This document shows positions 9,820 to 15,281 of a stretch of 15,281 nt of DNA, in pieces. The translations under genes were made by a program, and so were the position numbers. The DNA is from Phoronis ovalis (lineage: Eukaryota > Phoronida > Phoronidae), in assembly GCA_028565635.1 (NCBI GenBank), contig JAOXYB010028278.1, forward strand, positions 1-15,281, given 5' to 3'. The number at the start of each line of letters is the position of its first letter. Positions within the stretch are counted from its first letter, which is position 1. The notes under the pieces are model-generated. The model was not told where the DNA came from. It made no database searches and saw nothing but the letters and a program-made list of their open reading frames with translations.

Positions 9820-10136
9820 GCCATTGCAGACCTTGGGGTCTAAGGTCATTTAGGGGTCAAAGGTCAAAATTTTAAAATTGCTCGAAATATTTCAAAATGA
9901 CGGTATTACGTTATAAAAAGGTCATTTTGATGACTTTTTAGAATATTTAGATATTAAAAGGTGATTTTTTTAAAGCTCCTTAAATGAATTTCATGGAGGA
10001 AACATACTGCAAGTCATAGTGTTTAGTCCATTAAGGCTTATACTTTAACATATGACAGTCTGAAGTTGACCTTGATGTCAAAAGGTCATCTAGAGGTCAA
10101 AGTTCAAACTCTCAAAATAGCATAAAATTTTCTGAA
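9820..10136. repeat. AGGTCA-rich direct repeats with two DR1 motifs
   Basis: Two related copies about 235-240 bp apart (about 9820-9900 and 10054-10136) each contain AAGGTCAT(T/C)TAG(G/A)GGTCAAAG(G/T)TCAAA followed by a loosely matching AAAAT-rich stretch. Inside are GGGTCA-A-AGGTCA (9854-9866) and AGGTCA-A-AGTTCA (10094-10106), which match the direct-repeat-1 form bound by HNF4/RXR-class nuclear receptors. Further GAGGTCA half-sites lie at about 10163-10169 and 10239-10245. Binding is not shown by sequence alone. Confidence 0.7.
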
Positions 10137-10567
10137 AGCATAGAATTCAAGAGGGACATTTTGAGGTCAAACAGTTCCAAAGCAATAAATTTCTATTATT
10201 TGCTGAAAAGTTCAAAAAGGATGTTGAAAGGTAATTTAGAGGTCATATAACGTTCATAAAAGCCAATATGAGCAAGCCTGCCTTTGCTAAAAGGCTATCT
10301 AGTTACATTCAGATTTTCTTCACTGCTATGAATTCTTTGAAGAGTATAGAACTGATGTCCAGGATAAAAATCTTGGAATTAACTAGGTAAAAATTACAAT
10401 CTTGGAATTAAATTGTTTTTTTGCCCATGTTTTCAATATGCAACCACATATCACCAACTGTAAACCTCCCTAAGGCCAATCTCTCCAACATTCAACATTC
10501 TCAGCTGGGGGTACACTCTCGGAGTTGTTTACAACTCACCGAATGTCTAGTTTTTAAACATATTTAG

Positions 10568-10666
10568 GTTGACAGTGCTGATGACTTAAAGAGAATCTTG
10601 CATGCGCATAGAAAAGGTGATTTACTAAAGAATTTAGAAGATTTGTACATTACAGACGAGATCAAG
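10568..10666 (+). CDS. Exon 5: charged helical segment (33 codons, phase 0-0)
   Basis: The acceptor is atttag|gtt and the donor is caag|gtatga; the exon is 99 nt and phase 0-0. It encodes residues 190-222, VDSADDLKRIL-HAHRKGDLL-KNLEDLYITDEIK, two short amphipathic helices to judge from Leu/Ile spacing. The run LLKNLEDLYITDEI, with the Trp at the end of the exon 6 helix (AAWE), vaguely recalls the LW domain of TFIIS-type factors (LLxxLxxLxIT...W). This is a weak resemblance and is not used to name the gene. The exon sits 17 bp after the CTAG that ends the Helitron-like element in intron 4, so the insertion came very close to the acceptor and the element's T-rich flank now forms part of its pyrimidine tract. 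Confidence 0.8.
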
Positions 10667-11380
10667 GTATGATAGATATGTTTCTATACACTGCAGCATT
10701 GCAGAATGAAAATGGCTGACATAATTTTCGGAAGGAATTAAACAGAAAAACCTAGATGTATTACTAGCTTGAAGCCATGGTGGAATTTGGAAAATATGTT
10801 TATAATTTTTTTCATGAAAGCTGGTAATTTGACAACATGTTTCATTAGATAGCTGAGCCTTTAATGTGATATTGGTGTAACAAGCTCTTCATTCCAATCT
10901 TCAGGAGAATAAGAAAACTTTAGAGGTTCATAGTGTGCATTCAAAACAGTTTTAATTAGAAACAAATATTTTTCCACCTAGAACTAGACACCATTGTGAT
11001 TATGGTTGAGATCTACATTTTTGTTTTCGTTTCTGCAGCCATTAAGTTGTGTTTCATTTGTTACTTTAATTTGTCATAGCTGTATAACAAACTTGCACCT
11101 AAAAATGCACATTGCTACATCTACATTATGTAAGTTTCTTGCTTCAATAATTCAGTTTATAGAATAAAACATAAGATCAGAAATATGTTGTGATTGGGTG
11201 ATTTTATTATAATGTAATACAACTGTCAGTTATAATTCTGAAACTGTATAATTAATTAAACGTAATGCAGAAATCTTAATTGTAGTAAATTTAACAGCAA
11301 AGTCCATGGATTTCTTTTCAAGATTAGAAGGAAACTTCTTTTGGCTAGCATTTCATATATGCACTGTTTTTACTGATTAG
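10667..11380 (+). other. Intron 5 (714 bp)
   Basis: Bounded by gtatga and attag. AT-rich, no repeat or coding stretch seen. Confidence 0.75.
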
Positions 11381-11555
11381 GAACTTTCTGGCGGTGGAAA
11401 ATTATCAGTAAGAGTACATTTGGATGAGAAGGCATTAGAAGAGCGCATTGCTGCTTGGGAAATGCGTGATAAAGGCAACATTGAAAGTGACGAACATACC
11501 TCAAAAATTTGTTCATCCTTAAATGAAACTGAAGGTGCTGATCCACAAAATGCAG
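11381..11555 (+). CDS. Exon 6: second strand-helix repeat and acidic tail
   Basis: The acceptor is ctgattag|gaa and the donor is gcag|gtgtgt; phase 0 in and 1 out. It encodes residues 223-280. The first half, LSGGGKLSVRVHLDEKALEERIAAWE, reads as a turn, a beta strand and an amphipathic helix, and parallels exons 4-5 (LSAEEGCIKLTLKV...DDLKRIL). The second half is acidic and Ser-rich (NIESDEHTSKICSSLNETEG), probably disordered. Reverse-strand frames here are antisense shadows: the forward frame alone fits the phase chain from exon 5 and into exon 7. No catalytic motif can be seen. The domain type is unknown. Confidence 0.85.
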
Positions 11556-12123
11556 GTGTGTATTTACCTGCAGTACTTTGAAACATGGAAATATATGTGC
11601 CTGGTAATAGTTATAGAGTAATTGAATATTGACAGAGGTGTATATATATTTCAACCCACGATTTCTATAGGCACTATATAGTATCGAGTCGGTAAAATGG
11701 GGTAGCAATTTTTGAATGGGAATTATTGTTAATCGTATGAATTTGAATTTTTTTATAGATGTATACTTTTGTAATATATAATACATAAATTTACTTTTGT
11801 TTTTTGTTATGGCACATAATTTTAACGTAATAATTGCTTTGTTTTTTTTTAAGAAAAAAAATGTCCAATTTGAAAAGCTTTATATTTTGCTACCTAATCT
11901 GATAGCAACTTTCAATTGATGGTATCATAAAACTTGACATCTGGAATCATAACAACTGCTTCTTAGGACTAAATTTAAAGTAAAGTAATATATGTTACTG
12001 CTAGAATCCAAAATCCTCAATTTGAATCTTAACTTATAGCATTTGAAGTAAAAAAAAATTCAAAATTAATTGTTTTTAATGATTCTTTTTTGTAAACAAT
12101 AAATATTTTGTTTTTTACTGCAG
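11556..12123 (+). other. Intron 6 (568 bp)
   Basis: Bounded by gtgtgt and tgcag, with a strong T-rich acceptor tract. Very AT-rich; it holds only A/T homopolymer runs (for example 11837-11861). No other structure seen. Confidence 0.75.
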
Positions 12124-12351
12124 CGATTATAACATCAATATGGTTTGCATTCTGTGAAATTGAATGCATGTGGTATTGGTGTGAAGCTACTGCTGAAGAT
12201 GAATCATCTCACACCCCGGATTGGATTCCGATTACAGTGGAGAAATGTCAAGGAAAAGTTCTATCAAAGGATTGTTTAGAAACTATACGTGAACTTCAAG
12301 AAACTGTCATTGAGCCCCCAGAAATTGATCATGATACAGAGTGTGAAGTTT
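12124..12351 (+). CDS. Exon 7: Trp/Cys-rich start and first EKCQ Cys module
   Basis: The acceptor follows a strong tract (tttttactgcag, ending 12123) and the donor is gttt|gtaagt, near perfect. The exon is 228 nt, phase 1-1. It encodes residues 282-356. The first 20 residues are aromatic and Cys-rich (WFAFCEIECMWYWCE), unlike the rest of the protein. Then follow an acidic linker, TPDWIPITV, and the module EKCQGKVLSKDC-LETIRELQ-...-DTECEV, whose last Cys is completed by exon 8. This module returns in exon 9. An in-frame AG at 12185-12186 could act as an alternative acceptor that removes 21 residues including the aromatic patch, but it lacks a pyrimidine tract, so 12124 is preferred. Confidence 0.85.
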
Positions 12352-12972
12352 GTAAGTCAATGTGTGGTCAAAACCCTCAACCTGCATTGTTGAAACTTTG
12401 CACAAAATAGGTTATTTTACATACATGGCTACAAAATTGTATCGCAGATTTTTAAAACTTTGTTGATTTTTCTTGATGCATAAACTTTAAAAATTTATAT
12501 CATTAACTTAAATTCCTTTGAATTTTGCATTTCAAAAATTTGTAATGTTTTAATTCTATATAGCAATTATATAGGTCACATGGCATACTCAGAGACAATT
12601 AATTACAGATTTACATAGTTTCAATTTTATACTTTCAAAATTTGTATTTTTTGCTTGTCTATCTCTTCAGTTAATTGGCTAAAATTTAAAAGTTTAAAGT
12701 GGGAACATTTTGTGCCAAACAATATCTTGCCACCTTCAAGAGGAAAGTAAAACTTCAAAAATCTGAAACATTTATTGAGGTCTGTTAAAGCTCGTGGCTT
12801 TTGCATTATTCCCCTACAGTTATTTAACTTAAAATTCTTTGAAGTGTTCTCATGAAACTGCATTTTTTTTTATACCAGAATCGCTGTTGTCTTAATGATT
12901 ACTGTATATGTTCAAGTGACAAATGAATAAATAAAGAACATTTTCAGAATCTTAATATTAGATGCTTTCCAA

Positions 12973-12986
12973 GTGTGTGTGTGTGT
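12973..12986. repeat. (GT)7 microsatellite
   Basis: Seven GT units in a row, uninterrupted. Confidence 0.9.
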
Positions 12987-13106
12987 ACTTTGCACATAAT
13001 TACTCAGAATGATGCTCAAAGTGTAATAAATATGCGAAATAGTAGTCCAATTTATATGAAGATCTTAAATTATATCAAACTTCCATTATGATAATAATAT
13101 GTTTAA

Positions 13107-13797
13107 GGGGGCAGGACCCGTCTGGGACAACTTATTCACACTTTACATTTTGAGTCAAATTTTGGACAGTTTAATGAAAAAATAGACTAATAAAAGTGTA
13201 CATTTTTAGAAAGATATTAACTTAAAGTAATTAGTAAGGAGGTCATTTTGGTTAACACTCACTTTTTTCAACATGTAAACTTCAAAACAATATAAGTTTA
13301 ACACCCCTGTAGATACAAAGTGGAAACTTGGGCAAAATTAACTTCAAATATAATAGAGATCTCCAAAATGTTGTCTCAGATTTTTAAAATTTTGTAACAT
13401 TCAAAATGTACGACTTCCTAAAATGCAACTGCCAGAAATATTTCATATTTTTCTGACACCCATTTCCCTAGAATTCAGAACTAAGAAGAATTTCAAAAAT
13501 CTGACACACTTTATTAGAGTTCCTAGTTGGCAGTTAATTTTGGCCGATTTTTAGCTTAGTATCTGCATGGATGTTAGAAATTTATGTTTTGAAACATGAG
13601 TTTTTAATCAAAATGGCACCCTTATTAATTACCTAATCATGTGATAGATAAGTAAAAGGACTTTTCATAATCCATAGCCCGGTCCTTAAGTTAATACCTT
13701 TCCAAAAATGTATACTTTTATTAGTCTATTTTTTCAGTAAACAGACCACAATTCGAATCAAAGTGTGAATAACTTGTCCTGAACAGGTCCCACCCCA
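13107..13797. mobile_element. TTAA-flanked foldback / MITE with very long inverted repeats
   Basis: TTAA occurs immediately outside both ends (13103-13106 and 13798-13801). The left end GGGGGCAGGACC and the inverse of the right end TGGGGTGGGACC match at 9 of 12, and the arms continue to match inward. Shared blocks include TTATTCACACTTT, the 20-mer spanning AAAAAATAGACTAATAAAAG, TACATTTTT(A/G)GAAAG(A/G)TATTAACTTAA, AGATAC(A/T)AAG and CAAAATTAACT. Similarity persists to about 300 bp, almost to the centre, so the element is nearly one imperfect palindrome. There is no coding frame. A TTAA target is typical of piggyBac and Kolobok superfamilies; G-rich ends make Kolobok the better guess, but this is inference. 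Confidence 0.75.
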
Positions 13798-13913
13798 TTA
13801 AACTATTTATTTGTAGCAAATATTCTTAAAATTCTTTTATTTGGAACCTGTGTTTGTTGTACTAGCTAAACCAAATTTGACATAGTTTTTATCCTATTTG
13901 TTTCTATTTCTAG

Positions 13914-13964
13914 GTCTTAGCAGAAAGAAGAGTCACCTTACTTCTACAGCATCTAATTATACAG
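13914..13964 (+). CDS. Exon 8: 51-nt microexon-like linker
   Basis: The acceptor is tttctag|gtc behind a clear pyrimidine tract (13890-13913) and the donor is acag|gtactt. The exon is 51 nt and phase 1-1. Its first two bases complete Cys 357 with the t left by exon 7. The rest encodes residues 358-373, LSRKKSHLTSTASNYT, a basic then Ser/Thr-rich linker between the two Cys modules. Later AGs at 13920 and 13923 would shift the frame, so 13914 is the only start that keeps phase. It is short enough to be skipped in some transcripts without a frameshift. Support comes from splice signals and phase, not from similarity. Confidence 0.7.
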
Positions 13965-14806
13965 GTACTTATAATTATGCATATGAAGAAACAATGTACA
14001 GCTTGCATTGTAATAAAAGCTCCAGTATCCATTCTTCCTCTAAGATTCCAATGCACAAGTGGCAATTTTTTAAATATCTTAAAAATGACGTGTAATCCGT
14101 AACTTTTTGCAATGTTTATAGGTAGCACTGTTATTTCAGTAATTTAATGTTATACTTTGTTTACAGAGATGCCGAATCTTCCGATTTAGCTGTAATTTTT
14201 CCGATTTTAACCCCTAAATTACGGTTATTTAATACGATTACATGCTGAAATTACACTAGAATCATTGTTTATTGAATTTGCATATTAATTGTATTATTGA
14301 AAACCGTATATCACAATAATCCATTCGCATGGGGCATCTTACAAACATAATTGCGTTCGGATGATTTTGAAAAGATCATATCGTCTTTTTGAAATGCAGG
14401 ATTGTGCTTGAATGATTTCAGTATGAGTTTATCAGGTCATAGCCTCTTTGAATTCTGAAATTACCTAGGCACATGTGTATTATGACACAAATTCCAGAAA
14501 AATATTGAGGAAAACAGGCTCTTGGGAACTCTAAAGGGAATGAAACACCTCAGGAAAAGCAGGAATTAATTATTCTGTAGAACATTACTGACAAGGTGTG
14601 ATTATTACTGGCAAATGCCTTGAAAACTACTCAGAGATGGAAAAACGGTTTGGCATCTCTGGGTGTGATGCAATATCAGGATATTTGACAAGCTACTGTA
14701 TATTAATTATCTTCAAAGTGTGACTAATATTCCACATTTTCAAAAAGATAAATCAATGGTTCTTGTAATTAATATTATACCTTGTTTTATTCTTTGTTTG
14801 TTACAG
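13965..14806 (+). other. Intron 8 (842 bp)
   Basis: Bounded by gtactt and ttacag. More than half is the hAT-type MITE candidate (14164-14661); the rest is unremarkable AT-rich sequence. The frames at 13898-14095 (forward) and 13910-14128 (reverse) overlap exon 8 but are only read-through and shadow. Confidence 0.75.
14164..14661. mobile_element. hAT-type MITE candidate (CAGAGATGCC ends)
   Basis: The left end CAGAGATGCCGAATC (14164-14178) and the inverse of the right end CAGAGATGCCAAACC (14647-14661) agree at 13 of 15 positions, with the first ten perfect. Ends starting CAG(A/G)G.TG are typical of hAT transposons. The left part has the TTCCGATTT...TTTTTCCGATTTTAACCCCTAAATTACGG style of sequence. 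A further CAGAGATG at 14632-14639 forms a small hairpin with the right end. No convincing 8-bp target duplication flanks the ends, and the ~500-bp interior has no transposase frame, so this is an old non-autonomous copy at best. Confidence 0.5.
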
Positions 14807-14905
14807 ATGAAAAATGCCAAGAAAGAATACCCTCCAAGGAATGTTCAGAAGCTGTACTTGAACTCCAACTAGAAACCAGTGAACATAACACAGACTGTGA
14901 ACTTT
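14807..14905 (+). CDS. Exon 9: second EKCQ Cys module (duplicate of exon 7 end)
   Basis: The acceptor is gtttgttacag (ending 14806) and the donor is cttt|gtaagt. The exon is 99 nt, phase 1-1. It encodes residues 375-406, EKCQERIPSKEC-SEAVLELQLETSEHNTDCEL. Aligned with the end of exon 7, about half the positions agree: EKCQ, SK(D/E)C, ELQ and the final (D/E)CE(V/L) followed by a Cys codon split by the intron. Both copies break at the same point, after the first base of that Cys codon, with the same gtaagt donor, which points to exon duplication. The following exon lies beyond 15281; it must supply two bases, gt/gc in the case of Cys. The frame is open at the 3' end, so the gene is incomplete. 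Confidence 0.85.
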
Positions 14906-15281
14906 GTAAGTGAATGAATAAATTTATGTTGTTGTGGGTATCATTTGTAGGTTATTGAATAAAGTAACCATAGTGCATATTGTAATATGTGTGTGTGAAG
15001 GTGTGGGGATATATATATGAGACGAAACCAGGATTATATATTCCATGGGCTCCAATGCAATTTTCATCAAATTTGGACATAAACCATTCTTAAATGGTAG
15101 CTTCGAAGGTTCTTTTGTCAACATAGAGTTATTGTTCACCATCAGAGGAACCATACATGAAATTCTTGACACACATTTGCCACCAAAATCTTTGACCACA
15201 GCAGAAATCCCACACATGGGTGCCCTTTTGACCTATTTATGTCTCAGAGTGCTCCAAAATATAGTTCTCAAATATTTGCCA
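14906..15281 (+). other. Start of intron 9, repeat-like
   Basis: Begins gtaagt after exon 9 and runs off the window. It includes a short TATATA tract near 15009-15017. A segment with ATTTTCATCAAATTTGGAC (from about 15060) is in the style of dispersed non-coding repeats of marine invertebrates. The reverse frame at 14924-15217 has no recognisable content. Confidence 0.55.

Larger units (their letters stand above)
9155..10550 (+). mobile_element. Helitron-like non-autonomous element (candidate)
   Basis: The left part holds TGTACCCCCGGC (9155-9166) with a small hairpin to GGAGGTAC (9175-9182). The right part holds GCTGGGGGTACA (10504-10515), the inverse of the left motif at 11 of 12 positions. 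Just beyond it comes a perfect 7-bp hairpin GAGTTGT-TT-ACAACTC (10522-10537), then CTAG (10547-10550) followed directly by T. A subterminal hairpin a few bases before CTRR with a T after it is the known 3' signature of Helitrons. A clear 5' TC end was not fixed. The interior has no coding frame; it holds a 22-bp tandem duplication, a ~151-bp direct repeat and AGGTCA-rich repeats. An alternative is another type of foldback element. Confidence 0.5.
8981..10567 (+). other. Intron 4 (1.6 kb), mostly occupied by a transposable element
   Basis: Bounded by gtaggg and tttag. Nearly all of it, from about 9150 to 10550, is a repeat-rich element with inverted GTACCCCC/GGGGGTAC ends. Only about 170 bp at the 5' side and 17 bp at the 3' side look like original intron. 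Confidence 0.7.
12352..13913 (+). other. Intron 7 (1.6 kb)
   Basis: Bounded by gtaagt and ttctag. It carries a short GT microsatellite (12973-12986) and the 691-bp TTAA-flanked foldback element (13107-13797). The part before 12970 is AT-rich with no exon I can support. Confidence 0.75.
2450..14905 (+). other. Partial multi-exon gene, unrecognised acidic nuclear-type protein (nine internal exons)
   Basis: Nine coding islands, all on the + strand, have AG before and GT after and join with matching phases (incoming/outgoing: 1/0, 0/1, 1/1, 1/0, 0/0, 0/1, 1/1, 1/1, 1/1). The spliced length is 1221 nt, giving 406 residues with no stop. Chance agreement of eight successive junctions is unlikely, so this is strong evidence for a single gene. 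The protein is rich in Glu, Ser, Asp and Lys and has no long hydrophobic segment apart from an aromatic patch at the start of exon 7. It has basic clusters fit for nuclear import, and CxxC pairs near residues 141-144, 354-357 and 404 onward. The true start, promoter, stop and polyadenylation site are not in the window. Exon skipping or extra unseen exons cannot be excluded. Residue numbers in the other entries count from the first complete codon of exon 1. Confidence 0.85.

Noticed and set aside
11370-11786. 138-codon reverse-strand open frame
   Set aside because: It overlaps exon 6, has no splice or coding signature, and its residues reflect the AT-rich antisense of the real exon and the following intron.
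12926-12937. AATAAA-type polyadenylation signals after exon 7
   Set aside because: The motif is frequent in AT-rich introns, and exons 8 and 9 continue the frame downstream in phase.
14924-15217. Reverse-strand 97-codon frame as a gene
   Set aside because: No family recognised; the underlying DNA looks like a dispersed non-coding repeat with simple-sequence runs.
1-15281. CRISPR array, bacterial operon or prophage
   Set aside because: The introns, splice signals and transposon types are eukaryotic; the only regular short repeat (178-247) has no spacers.

Overview
The window looks like intronic, AT-rich DNA from an invertebrate animal. Short coding islands lie between GT...AG introns of roughly 0.6-2.8 kb, no long continuous reading frame is present, and decayed or non-autonomous transposons are scattered through the introns. 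The repeat styles (a Helitron-like element with GTACCCCC/GGGGGTAC ends, 'AAAATGGC..GCCATGTTTG' repeats, and 'AGGTCAAAGGTCA' intronic repeats) resemble those of marine lophotrochozoans such as bivalve molluscs. That placement is inference; no single sequence fixes the species.

One gene on the + strand spans most of the window. Nine internal exons (2450-2553, 5386-5614, 7661-7738, 8823-8980, 10568-10666, 11381-11555, 12124-12351, 13914-13964, 14807-14905) each have an AG acceptor and a GT donor. They splice into one uninterrupted frame of 406 residues with every junction in phase. Both ends are open: the first exon begins inside a codon and the last ends inside one, so more exons lie outside the window. 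The protein is acidic, Ser/Glu-rich and probably nuclear (PKKKRP and KSKRK clusters in exon 2). It carries a twice-used strand-plus-helix motif in exons 4-6 and a duplicated Cys module (EKCQ...SKxC...ELQ...CExC) in exons 7 and 9. I do not recognise the family.

Region by region: 1-2449 holds an 18-bp minisatellite, a diverged ~430-bp tandem duplication and two hairpins. Intron 1 carries a reverse-strand transposase tail. Intron 2 carries a frameshifted fragment resembling a Mutator-like transposase C-terminus. Intron 4 holds a ~1.4 kb Helitron-like element with nuclear-receptor-type DR1 repeats. Intron 7 holds a 691-bp TTAA-flanked foldback element. Intron 8 holds a ~500-bp hAT-type MITE candidate. 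The transposon pieces are bystanders in the introns; the window shows no operon, CRISPR array or RNA gene.
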